Shown one piece after another: positions 52,333 to 61,600 of a stretch of DNA of 64,000 nt. Numbering within the stretch: the stretch's first letter is position 1; each line of letters begins with the position of its first letter. Under the pieces are notes generated by a model. That model was not told the DNA's origin. It made no database searches and saw only the letters and a program-made list of their open reading frames with translations. The position numbers were made by a program, and so were the translations under genes. This DNA is from RBG-16-64-13 sp963718375 (GTDB lineage Bacteria > Actinomycetota > Thermoleophilia > RBG-16-64-13): assembly GCA_963718375.1 (NCBI GenBank), contig CAVQZD010000005.1, positions 868,001 through 932,000 on the forward strand, in the 5' to 3' direction.

Positions 52333-53760
52333 CTAGCGCACTCTGTATACGTGACTGCAAAGCTCGCCACTCGTGACCGCCAGGTCACGTCCGTGATCGA
52401 CCATGGCGGCCACGTAGTCATCGTCGTCCAGGACCGCGCGGGCCTCGTCATCCTGAGGCTCCGCACGACTCTCGATCACGCGAGACCTGAAGTCGGCGTA
52501 GTGGTCGCGGACCGGACATGAGCTCAGCCAATCTGCGTGACCCGACGTCCCCTGCGGGTCATGGTCGCGCTGCCAACCGCGCAGCGACTCAAAGAACGGG
52601 GCGCGCCACGCATCATTCAGGTCGCCGCCCGCACGGTAGATCCGCGTGATGTCACCCCCCGCATAGGGTGCGAACACGCAAGGCATGACCTTGCCGTTCC
52701 AGTCGATGTGCAGGTACCCGCCCGGCCGCCCAGCCGCGAGACAGCCGTGGACCAAAGATGCGTGGTTCCAGAAGTCGAACAGAAATATCTGCCTTCTGAC
52801 AATAGCCTCCCATGTCCTACGCCACATGAGCAGGCGTTGACGCGGACTCGGCATCATCCCAACATCGGCACCGCACCCCATCGGCATGTACATGAACAGG
52901 AATCCGTAGAAGGCGCCCTGCTTCGAGAAGCAGAAGTCGAGGAACTCGTCCGACAACAGCTCATCGCAGTTCGAGCTGGTGGCCGTAAGAGACACGCCGA
53001 AGGGGAATCCTGCTTCGCGCGCCAGAGCCATCGCCTTTCGCACCCGGTTGAACGTCCCGGGCCCGCGACGATGATCTGTGCCGGCGCGCATACCCTCCAA
53101 CGAGAAGGCCAGCGTCGCGTTGCCGGCGCGCCCGAGGCGCGCGGCCACGTTCTCATCCAGGAGCGTCCCGTTGGTGAATATCAAGAAGAGTTGCTCGGGA
53201 TGTCCCTCGACGATGTCCACTACCCCCCGCCCCTCCGAACGGTAGGCCAAAGGCTCACCACCTGTGAAGACCACCAGTGGGGCGTCCCACAGAGTCCTCG
53301 CCTCAGTCACCACACGGTCTAGAACGGACCAGGGCATCCGATTCTGGGCCTCTGCCGAACCGGCATAGCAGCCAGAGCAGCTCAAGTTGCAGCCGCGTCC
53401 GGGGCTGACGACGAGAAACCATGGCGGCCCGACACCATGCGTGCGTTCGAAGTCCGTCGGCCGCCGACCGGCGCCCGCATCGAAGAGGGCCCGGGTCCAG
53501 AGCCTAGATGCGACTCCTAGCACGTGTGCTGAGATCAGACGTTCTTCGACCGCTCGATCGAAGGTATGGAGGACGGCCTTCGCCATCATCGTGCGCTCCC
53601 AGGTGAGGGCCGGGCACTGGGGGTCGCTGAGCAGTGATGCTCGCTCCGTCCGCCGGGCAAGCCGCGATTCGAGCTCCCGATCGAGCAGACCGACTGCGGC
53701 GCGTCGAAGCGGCCCGCTGCGCGCAAGTCGAGAAGCGGCGGCCGACGGAAGCTCCGACAT
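52333..53760 (-). CDS. Radical SAM protein
   Basis: Protein of 475 residues from ATG 53760, 14 bases after the hydrolase gene. The SAM-cluster motif is CNLSCSGC (C124, C128, C131), followed by VFTGGEPLAYRSEG and an LAFSLEGM strand typical of the TIM-barrel family. The C-terminus has scattered Cys (MPCVFAPYAGG, SSCPVRDHYADF, ELCSHVYRV) in a loose SPASM-like order, and a 110-residue helical N-terminal part with no known match. Substrate unknown. The fixed link with the ABC importer and hydrolase suggests action on an imported compound or a small modified product. Confidence 0.85.
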   Translation of the reverse strand: MSELPSAAASRLARSGPLRRAAVGLLDRELESRLARRTERASLLSDPQCPALTWERTMMAKAVLHTFDRAVEERLISAHVLGVASRLWTRALFDAGAGRRPTDFERTHGVGPPWFLVVSPGRGCNLSCSGCYAGSAEAQNRMPWSVLDRVVTEARTLWDAPLVVFTGGEPLAYRSEGRGVVDIVEGHPEQLFLIFTNGTLLDENVAARLGRAGNATLAFSLEGMRAGTDHRRGPGTFNRVRKAMALAREAGFPFGVSLTATSSNCDELLSDEFLDFCFSKQGAFYGFLFMYMPMGCGADVGMMPSPRQRLLMWRRTWEAIVRRQIFLFDFWNHASLVHGCLAAGRPGGYLHIDWNGKVMPCVFAPYAGGDITRIYRAGGDLNDAWRAPFFESLRGWQRDHDPQGTSGHADWLSSCPVRDHYADFRSRVIESRAEPQDDEARAVLDDDDYVAAMVDHGRDLAVTSGELCSHVYRVR

Positions 53761-53774
53761 GAGTCCGGGTAGGG

Positions 53775-54857
53775 TCACAGCCCGGGGGCGAGCAGTCTGT
53801 CGGCCAACCAGTCGGAGCAGTAGGCGGTGCACTCGGTATTGACCTCGTGGGCTCCGTGTCCCGCCCCTTTCCAAGTCTTGATGGTCTTGTCCTTCGAAGG
53901 AGCCTCGTCGTACAGCCTCTGCACCCCCTCGAGGCTGAAGAGGATGTCAGGGTCGCCGTGGGCGATGAGGAGCGAGCAGTCGATCTTGCCGGCCAGTCCG
54001 TCCAGCGTCATCTTGGGCATCAATTCCTTCTCGACGTAGTCCAGGTCGTCGTTCAGATAGAGCCTGCCGAACTTCTCCAGCCAGTCCCGACCGAGCCTCA
54101 GGACCTCCATCGGGTAGTAGGAGCCACCCCGCACCACGCAGGCCGACACCCGTCCGTCGACGGCGGCCGTCCTCGATACGTAGTAGCCGCCGGTGCTCTC
54201 CCCCCAGATGCCCAGCTTACGCAAGCGCGGGCGCCGCTCATATAGGTAGTCGATCATGGCCATGTGGGCCTTCTCGACCTCCACCTCGAGAGCGCCGCCG
54301 CCAAAGATCAGCGTCGAACCTTGGCCGGGCCCGTCCATATTGAGCACGCCCATCCCCCGCTGCACCATCTCGCCGCAAGTGAAGTGCTTCTCCTCCTTGA
54401 AACCCGTGGCGCCGGCAATGTACAGCACAATGGGACAGTCATCCGCTGCGTCCTCGGGTAGCCACAGCCAACCGTCCATGTCATACCCCTTGTGGGGGAC
54501 GGAGACCTGCTCAAGCGGTGGGTCGTACAGTGCGACGCCTTTGGCGAAACTATCCAGCAGCTTGCGGTAGAGGCGCAGTTTCTCGTCGGTGAACTCGATG
54601 ATGCCGTACTGCCCCACCCGGTAGCAGGCCTGCGCACTGAGATAGAAGCGACGAGCCGTGAGTGCGTGGCCTTGCTCGATAGCCGTCTCAGCCAGGGCGT
54701 CGGCCGCATCGCCCAGCTCTTCGCAGACGCTCACCCAATCCTCGCCGGCGTCTGTGCGGGCCACCATCTTGGTGAAGTCCCCCGGGTCGACCCCACTCCC
54801 GAGCATCCGGCCGGTGCTCTGATTGATGGGTCTCTTCCGCGGCTCGGTGTGGCTCAT
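53775..54857 (-). CDS. Alpha/beta hydrolase (dihydropseudooxynicotine-hydrolase/FrsA-like)
   Basis: Protein of 360 residues. A helical N-terminal domain of about 110 residues precedes the catalytic domain. The nucleophile is Ser221 in WGESTGGYY, with an acid at about Asp301/303 in AHGDPDILF and His333 in KGAGHGAHEVN. The two-domain shape and LWLPEDAADDCPIVLYIAGA resemble C-C hydrolases of the dihydropseudooxynicotine hydrolase type; esterase activity is also possible. GGAGG precedes ATG 54857. It follows the ABC ATPase gene by 37 bases. Confidence 0.85.
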   Translation of the reverse strand: MSHTEPRKRPINQSTGRMLGSGVDPGDFTKMVARTDAGEDWVSVCEELGDAADALAETAIEQGHALTARRFYLSAQACYRVGQYGIIEFTDEKLRLYRKLLDSFAKGVALYDPPLEQVSVPHKGYDMDGWLWLPEDAADDCPIVLYIAGATGFKEEKHFTCGEMVQRGMGVLNMDGPGQGSTLIFGGGALEVEVEKAHMAMIDYLYERRPRLRKLGIWGESTGGYYVSRTAAVDGRVSACVVRGGSYYPMEVLRLGRDWLEKFGRLYLNDDLDYVEKELMPKMTLDGLAGKIDCSLLIAHGDPDILFSLEGVQRLYDEAPSKDKTIKTWKGAGHGAHEVNTECTAYCSDWLADRLLAPGL

Positions 54858-54894
54858 GGTGTCCTCCGGAGGCGCCTGACTTCTGAGGCGGAGT

Positions 54895-55704
54895 CTACTC
54901 GAGGAGCATCTTGTCTACGGCGAGGGTCTCGCCGCTCACTTCGTGGAACTTGCGCACCAGGCCGTCTACAGTGAGCTTCTGCTTCGGGGCGCCCTTGACG
55001 TCGAGGATGATCTTGCCCTGGTGCATCATGATCAGACGATCGCCCCACTTCAGCGCGATCTCCATGTTGTGGGTGACCATAAGGGTGGTGAGGTCGCGCT
55101 CCTCGACGATCTTGCCGGTGAGGTCCATGATCTTGGCGGCGACCTTCGGATCGAGCGCCGCAGTGTGCTCGTCCAGCAGCAGCAGCCGAGGCTCGGCCAC
55201 GGTGGCCATCAACAAAGATATGGCCTGCCGCTGGCCACCAGACAGCTTGATCACCTGGGCGTTCAAGCGGTCTTCCAGCCCCATCTCCAACTCGGACAGA
55301 CTCTCTTTCATCGGGTTCTTGAGCCTGGAAGGCACACCCCACCGAAGGCCCCTGCGTTTGCCCCTCAGATAGGCCAGCGCCATGTTCGCGCGGATGGTCA
55401 TCGAAGGAGCCGTGCCTGCCCGAGGATCCTGGAACACCCTGCCGACGAACCTGGCTCTCAGATGCTCTGCGAGGCGAGTGACCTCTCTGCCCTCTATCCA
55501 CACTTCTCCGGAGGTAGCGGGCACCGTCCCGGCGATGGTGTTGAGTAGGGTGCTCTTGCCGGAACCGTTCGAGCCGATGATGGTGACGAACTCGCCAGGC
55601 TCGACCTCCAGGTCGATACCGTCCAGCGCGACCACCTCATTGACAGTGCGCGGAAAGAAGACCTTCCGCAGGTCTCTGAGCGCAAGACCGGGCTGTTCGC
55701 TCAT
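54895..55704 (-). CDS. ABC transporter ATP-binding protein (TrpXYZ-like system)
   Basis: ATPase of 269 residues: Walker A GSNGSGKSTL, signature LSGGQRQAISLLMA, Walker B RLLLLDEHTAALDP and switch VTHNMEIAL. The His after LLDE (DEHTAALDP) is characteristic of this importer subgroup. It overlaps the permease gene by four bases. It powers uptake of the ligand bound by the lipoprotein at 56749-57792. Confidence 0.9.
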   Translation of the reverse strand: MSEQPGLALRDLRKVFFPRTVNEVVALDGIDLEVEPGEFVTIIGSNGSGKSTLLNTIAGTVPATSGEVWIEGREVTRLAEHLRARFVGRVFQDPRAGTAPSMTIRANMALAYLRGKRRGLRWGVPSRLKNPMKESLSELEMGLEDRLNAQVIKLSGGQRQAISLLMATVAEPRLLLLDEHTAALDPKVAAKIMDLTGKIVEERDLTTLMVTHNMEIALKWGDRLIMMHQGKIILDVKGAPKQKLTVDGLVRKFHEVSGETLAVDKMLLE

Positions 55705-56621
55705 TGTTTGAGGGCCTTTCGCCTGACTGTGGGCAGAGACAGCGCCACCACGACTAAAGCGGCCGTCAGCAGTCTAAGGTCGGTGCCGGCCAGGCCCAAT
55801 CTCAAGGCGACCGCGATCAACACCCGGTAGACGATGGAGCCGCCTATCACGCTGAATATGACCCAGCTGACGTTGCGCTTGCCAAAGATGACCTCCCCCA
55901 TGATGACCCCGGCCAGGCCGGCGACGATGGTGCCGATGCCCATGCTCACGTCCGCCGACCCCTGAGCCTGAGCCAACAGAGAGCCGCTGAACGCCACCAG
56001 GGCATTGGAGATGCCCAGCCCGAGCACGCGGACCGCGTTGACGTTGACTCCTAAGGACAGCACCATCTGCTCGTTATCGCCGGTGGCCAGCATCGACTGG
56101 CCCAGCTCTGTGTGAAGGAACCAGTCCAGCAGGTACTTCACCACGAGCATGATGAAGACCAAGGTGAGGATGAGCCACCAACCGGTCAGTTCGACCGAGA
56201 ACCAAGCACCTATCTGGTCGAAGATGGTCTCTTTTCGCATGAGGGGAACGTTCGGCCGCCCCATGACCCGCAGGTTGACCGTCCACAGGGCGGTCATCAC
56301 CAGGATGCCGGCCAGCAGCTTCGGGCCGTAGTTGCCGGAGTCGTGGCTGCCCGACTTCAGCAAGAGATGGAGCGAGCCCGTTACCAGCCCAGCGCCCAGT
56401 CCGGCAAGCACGCCTACGCCGGTGGCCAACCACGGAGAGTGCCCCCCGACGATCATCGCGGCGGTGACCGCCGCCCCCAGCGGCAGGCTGCCGTCTACTG
56501 TCAAGTCGGGGAAGTCGAGGACCCGGAAAGTGACCCACACGCCGAGCACCATGAAGCCGAACAGCAGGCCCTGCTGAATGCCGCTCTCAAGTATGAGCTC
56601 AAGCGTCCTCAGGAACTCCAC
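55701..56621 (-). CDS. ABC transporter permease (TrpXYZ-like system)
   Basis: Membrane protein of 306 residues with eight or more helices, of the branched-chain amino acid permease fold: FRVLDFPDLTVDGSLPLGAA at the start and LGISNALVAFSGSLLAQAQG in the second half. It follows the binding-protein gene after a strong hairpin (56667-56700) and overlaps the ATPase gene. Confidence 0.9.
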   Translation of the reverse strand: MEFLRTLELILESGIQQGLLFGFMVLGVWVTFRVLDFPDLTVDGSLPLGAAVTAAMIVGGHSPWLATGVGVLAGLGAGLVTGSLHLLLKSGSHDSGNYGPKLLAGILVMTALWTVNLRVMGRPNVPLMRKETIFDQIGAWFSVELTGWWLILTLVFIMLVVKYLLDWFLHTELGQSMLATGDNEQMVLSLGVNVNAVRVLGLGISNALVAFSGSLLAQAQGSADVSMGIGTIVAGLAGVIMGEVIFGKRNVSWVIFSVIGGSIVYRVLIAVALRLGLAGTDLRLLTAALVVVALSLPTVRRKALKQ

Positions 56622-56666
56622 TTACTTATCACCCCATCGGTGGATGCTTCTTCTCGGCGTCAATGA

Positions 56667-56700
56667 CGATTCGGCGGGGCCGCAGGGCCCCGCCGAATCG
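56667..56700. terminator. Intra-operon hairpin between binding protein and permease genes
   Basis: A perfect 15-bp stem (arms 56667-56681 and 56686-56700, CGATTCGGCGGGGCC and its complement) with a four-base loop. It has no T-tract on the minus strand, so it probably attenuates or protects the binding-protein mRNA, giving more of it than of the permease. Confidence 0.75.
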
Positions 56701-56748
56701 TAACACTCGTCACGCACTGCAGGTAGTGCAGCGCTAGTCGACCTGCTA

Positions 56749-57792
56749 CTAGAACTTCTGGTCAGCCTTGGACAACAGATCTTCGGGGATGGTCACACCC
56801 ATCGCCTCGGCAGCCATCTCGTTGAGGGCCAGCTTCAGGTCCTGCGCGTACTCCACAGGGATGTCCTTGATGGGGGTGCCCTGAAGCACCTTCACAGCCA
56901 TCTGGCCGGCCTGGAAGCCGTGATCGTAGTAGTCGAAGGCGTAAGCGGCGACCGCTCCACGCTCAACGCTGTCGATGTCGCCGGCGATCAGCGGGATCTT
57001 GTTCTCTTCGCAGACCTGCACCACGCTCTCGAAGGCCTCGACCACCGTGTTGTCGGTCAGCACCGAGACGGCGTCGACGCGGCCCACCAGAGACTGAGCA
57101 GCGGCCAGCACTTCAGCGGTGTTGGCGGCTGTGGCCTCTACGACCTCGATACCCATAGCGGCAGCCAGGGTCTTCTCTTCCTCCACCAGTGCGACCGAGT
57201 TGGCCTCGCCGGCGTTGTAGATGAGACCGATGGTCTTCACATCGGGCACCAGCTCCTTGATGAGATCAAGGTGAGGCTGCAGAGGCAGCTTGTCAGACGC
57301 GCCCGTGACGTTGGCTTCGGGAGCATCGACATTGACGACCAGCTCAGCAGAGACAGGATCAGTGACAGCACCGAAGACTATCGGGATGTCCTTGGTCTCA
57401 TTGACGGCCGCCTGTGCGGTCGGGGTGGCGATCGCGAAGATCATGTCCACCTTGTCGCCCACGAACTTCTGAGCGATCAGCGTGGCGTTGGCAGGCTCGC
57501 CCTGAGCGTCCTGCATGTCGAAGGTCACGTTCGCGCCTTCCACGTAGCCGGCTTCAGCCAGAGCGTCCTTGAATCCCTGCGCTGTGGCGTCCAGCGCCGG
57601 GTGAGCGACTATCTGGGTTATGCCGATGGTGAACTCGCCCTCGGCGAGCTCTACTGTCGTTGTCGTGCCCTCTTCGCCAGCGGTGGTCGTCGTCTCCTCT
57701 TCAGTGCCGCCACACGCGACGGCCATCATGGCGACTACTAGCATGAGCGCTAGGAGCCCCCAGACGGTCAAGGTCTTGTGTTTCAGACGCAT
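56749..57792 (-). CDS. ABC transporter substrate-binding lipoprotein
   Basis: Lipoprotein of 347 residues from ATG 57792, after GGAAGGGGGC. The lipobox is VAVACGG with a TTTT-rich linker. The mature part fits the ABC_sub_bind family (periplasmic type I fold): ITQIVAHPALDATAQGFKDA, IPIVFGAVTDPVSAELV and IPLIAGDIDSVERGAVAAYA. Members bind aromatic amino acids or related ligands, but the ligand here cannot be assigned. First gene of the ABC-hydrolase-radical SAM run. Confidence 0.9.
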   Translation of the reverse strand: MRLKHKTLTVWGLLALMLVVAMMAVACGGTEEETTTTAGEEGTTTTVELAEGEFTIGITQIVAHPALDATAQGFKDALAEAGYVEGANVTFDMQDAQGEPANATLIAQKFVGDKVDMIFAIATPTAQAAVNETKDIPIVFGAVTDPVSAELVVNVDAPEANVTGASDKLPLQPHLDLIKELVPDVKTIGLIYNAGEANSVALVEEEKTLAAAMGIEVVEATAANTAEVLAAAQSLVGRVDAVSVLTDNTVVEAFESVVQVCEENKIPLIAGDIDSVERGAVAAYAFDYYDHGFQAGQMAVKVLQGTPIKDIPVEYAQDLKLALNEMAAEAMGVTIPEDLLSKADQKF

Positions 57793-57932
57793 GCTGCCCC
57801 CTTCCTGAGTTACACGCTTTACCAAGGCATTGTATTCTGCTCGCGCGGGCATAAGCAAGCAGTAGGCTTTCGCAATCGTCTCGTTCGGGGTATTGTTCTG
57901 CTAATCACCAAGACACTCAGAGGGAGATTCAC

Positions 57933-58439
57933 ATGATCGGCAAGACTGATACGAGAAGCAAGAAGCGGACCATCTTCGGCGTGAGCTCCGCGCTGCTGAT
58001 GGTCGCCCTACTGGTCCTGAGCGTAGTGCTTCTGACCGTTGGCTGCGGCGGGGGCTCCAGCGACCCCGAAGCGACCGTGCAGAAGTTCCTCACGGCACTC
58101 GAGAACAAGGACATGGATGCGGTCCTAGAACTCATGGATCCTGCGACCGTGGCAACCATGGAGAGCGACGCCACTGCCGCGGGCCAGAGCATGGACGACA
58201 TCGAGGCCTTGCTGGCCGCCGAATTCTTCGCCTTTGATTCGGTCAAGTTCGAGAACATCAAGATGGAGACGACCGAGACAGGAGAGGACACCGCCACGGT
58301 GACGATCGTCGAGGGATCCGTGACCCAGACCGTCGACGGAGTCGAGACGACTGAGGACGTCAAGGACTCCGAAGAGCCGGCGGAATTCCCCGTAGTGCTT
58401 ATTGACGGCACCTGGTACGTCGACTTCGGCTCGCTGTAA
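57933..58439 (+). CDS. Small lipoprotein with DUF4878-like domain
   Basis: Protein of 168 residues with a signal segment (LLMVALLVLSVVLLTVGCGG, lipobox LTVGC) and one NTF2-like domain: DPEATVQKFLTALENKDMDA, a helical centre, and a final strand IDGTWYVDFGSL. Such lipoproteins occur widely in actinobacteria with no known role. GGGAG precedes ATG 57933. It is divergent from the ABC operon and has its own strong terminator. Confidence 0.75.
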   Translation: MIGKTDTRSKKRTIFGVSSALLMVALLVLSVVLLTVGCGGGSSDPEATVQKFLTALENKDMDAVLELMDPATVATMESDATAAGQSMDDIEALLAAEFFAFDSVKFENIKMETTETGEDTATVTIVEGSVTQTVDGVETTEDVKDSEEPAEFPVVLIDGTWYVDFGSL

Positions 58440-58500
58440 CCACAGCGGGTAGGGCCTCGTGGTCACCAAGGTGGCCGTGAAGCCCACGACTTCAAGCAGC

Positions 58501-58538
58501 AAGAACAAAGGCCCCGCCCCGGCGGGGCCTTTGTTCTT
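58501..58538 (+). terminator. Rho-independent terminator after the lipoprotein gene
   Basis: A perfect stem of 17-18 bp (arms 58501-58518 and 58521-58538) whose right arm ends TTTGTTCTT. The AAGAACAAA of the left arm makes it symmetrical, so it can also act on transcripts from the other side. Confidence 0.85.
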
Positions 58539-58621
58539 GGCCGCGGCGACAGGAGCCTGAATGTAAGTCGATTCTGGAACGGGCGAAAGGGGCGCTTCTG
58601 TCAAGCCATGTGGCTAGATGG

Positions 58622-61600
58622 TCAGAAGCTACTGGCGAGGATATCGAACCGGTCCACGGCCACCGTGTACCACCAAGAAGCAGGGACCTTCTCATAGAGA
58701 CACTCGATCACGATGGTGTGGTTGCCGCTATCCAAGAGTCCGGTGGTGTAGACCGTCTTCTTCCAAACAGTGGTGGGGCTATATAGGTCTATGTCAGTGA
58801 TCTTCTCGACCGGGGTCCCTGGGTCCAAGGTCACCCTTGCCTTGCCTTTGGTGTTAGACGTGCATGAGACCCAGCTCGCGGCCGTGCCTGAGAAGGTGAA
58901 GCTCACACTTTCACCCTTCTTGTCGGTGTACGCGTAGGTGTCTTGGTAAGCGGCCCAATACCCGCTGTTGTCCCAATGCTTCCAGGCCGCCGTGTAGGTG
59001 AACTTGGTGGCGTCCTTGTCATCGATCTTTGTGAGTGGATCAGCCGCAAGCAATGTGCCCACCACGTCGATGGCATCCAGGCCGATCGCGGTGCCGCCTG
59101 AAGACCCGCTCTTGGTCCCTGTGCGTTCGATAAGCAGTGAATGAAGTCCGGACCCGAGACCGGTCTTGGCGTACAGCGGCACCTTCCAACGTACAACGGA
59201 GCTGTACAGGTCGATGGTGTCCACTTGCGCCCCCGGGGTGCCGGCATCTAGCGTCACTTTGGCTGTGCCGTACCAGGGCGCGGTGCGCAAGATCAGACCC
59301 ACATCGGTGCCGGTGAACCGGACCACAACAGTGGCACCGGGCTGGTCGGTGGAAACGAAGCTGTTCGCGGAGGCCATCCAGCCCGTGTTCGTGGCGGCCG
59401 TCCAGCAACCGAGATACGTGAGTCTGGTGTCGTCCTGCTGGTAGCGATTCGGAGTGAAGTAGGTGAAGTCATCAGCGGGTGTGTCCCCGCTGTAGCCGTA
59501 GGCGAAGTTCACCCTCACCTGCGCTACGCCCGCTGCGTGAGCCGGAGCCTTGGCAGTGATCTGAGTGTCCGAGTCCACGTTGAACTCAGGCGCCGCAGCC
59601 CCTCCGAACGTGACCGAGGTCGCTCCGGTGAAGTCAGTGCCGGTGATGATGACCTCGGTGCCGCCGAAGCTGGGGGCCAGGGTCGCCGAAAGACCGCTCA
59701 CCGTGGGCACGCTGATCTTGGCGACGTAGGCGTCCGAGTATCCACCGTTGTAGGTAGCGTCCGGGCCGGCGGTCACTGGGAAGCTCGGCTCGGGCGAGGT
59801 CGTATAGCCCGCTACGAAAGCTCGCCCGCCCGAGTCCACCGCGATGCCGAGACCGTATTCAGAACCACCACCACCGATGTACCCGCAGTACGCCAGTGCG
59901 TCGCCGGTCTGACCCACCTTGGCCACGAAAGCGTCGGCGCCGCCGTTGTGGGTGATATCGGGGCCCGCGGTCACGGGAAAGGTCGACTGAGACGAGCTCG
60001 TGTCGCCCACTACGAAAGCTCGTCCGCCCGAGTCCACCGCGATGCCGCGACCCAATTCGTACCCGCTGCCTCCGATATACCCGCAGTACGCCAGTGCATC
60101 GCCTGTCTGACCCACCTTGGCCACGAAAGCGTCAGTGCCGCCGTTGTGGGTGATATCGGGACCCGCGGTCACGGGGAAGGTCTTGACGGAGCCCGTGGCG
60201 CCGGTCACGTACGCGCACCCGCTCGAGTCGACCGCGATACCCCGGCCGTCATCCGGTCCGTCGCCGCCGATATACCCGCAATAGATCGGTACCTTGCTAC
60301 CCGTATCGTCCAGCTTGGCCACAAAGACGTCCCTGCCTCCGTTGCAGGTGGTATCTGGGCCCGCCGTCACGGGGAAGGTCGCCTCGGACGAGTCCGTGCG
60401 GCCCGTTATGTACGCACACCTGCTCGAGTCGACCGCGATACCCCAGCCCTCATCGGCTCCGTCGCCGCCGACATATCCGCAGTAGTCAAGCCCCGTGCCC
60501 GTGTCGGTCACTCTCGCCACGAAAGCGTCAGTGCCGCCGTTGTAGGTGATATCAGAGCCCGCCGTCACGGGGAAGGTCGCCTCGGTGGACCCGGTCCAAC
60601 CGGTGATGTAAGCGAACCCATTCCCGTCCACCGCGATAGCGTTGGCTGAGTCGTTACCGCTGCCACCGACATACCCACAGTAGATGAGCCGCGTCCCGTC
60701 CTCGTCCACCATCGCCACGAAAGCGTCCAAGGCTCCACCGTTGTAGGTAGTGTCGGGACCCACCGTCACCGGGAAGGCCTCCTCGGGCTGGACCGTATCG
60801 CCCGACTCCGTATCGCCAGTCACGTAGGCGAAGCCCTTCCCATCCACCGCGATGCCGCGGCCGCTCTCGTCACCCCAACCCCCGATGTAGCCGCAGTAGA
60901 CAAGACCCGTGCCGGCAGCGTTCACTTTGGCAACGAAAGCGTCAGCGCCGCCGGTGTAGATGGGATCGGGACCCACCTTCACGGGGAAGGTGGTCTTGGT
61001 CGACAGCGTGTAGCCCGTCACATATGCGCACCCTGCAGAGTCCACAGCGATCGCTTGGGCCACGTCCGATCCGCTGCCCCCTATGTACCCGCAATAGACC
61101 AGCACAGCCGGGTCGATCACCAGCGGCAGTGCCTGGTCGTAATCGCCGACAGCGAAGCCGTATGCAGTTGTCTCTTCGGCCCCGGAGCCCCGCGGCTCGT
61201 CTAGCCTGTAGCGAACCGGGACCTCCACCCTTACTCCCTCTACCTCTTGATAGGCGACGGGAGCAGCATCGGTGAATCCACCCACCGGAGTGGACACCTG
61301 GAGTTCGCCGCGGGCGTTCAGGCTGATGCTGGCCCCGCGGTAGGCGAGCCGGATGTGGCTGACATCGGCTCCCGGGGCGACCAGGAACTCCTGCTTGAGC
61401 TGGTCCTGCGTCCCGGAGTACTTGAGATCTATGCCCTCCCAGAGACCGGGATACACGACCGCGGAGTAGGTGGGGATAGCGGTGTGCCAGTCCTCTGATG
61501 AGCCTTCGAAGTAGGAGATCACAGCCTCAGTCTGCTTTTGACCCTGCGGAGTCACCCCCCGGGCGCCCAGGTAGTCGAGTTTGAGTGTCCAGCCCTCTTG

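Noticed and set aside
59537..60649. 370-codon plus-strand frame with internal repeats
   Set aside because: It is the antisense shadow of the SBBP repeats of the real minus-strand gene.
59708..61103. Regular repeats that could be taken for a CRISPR array
   Set aside because: Units are about 195 bp, contiguous, in frame and coding for propeller blades; there are no short direct repeats with unique spacers.
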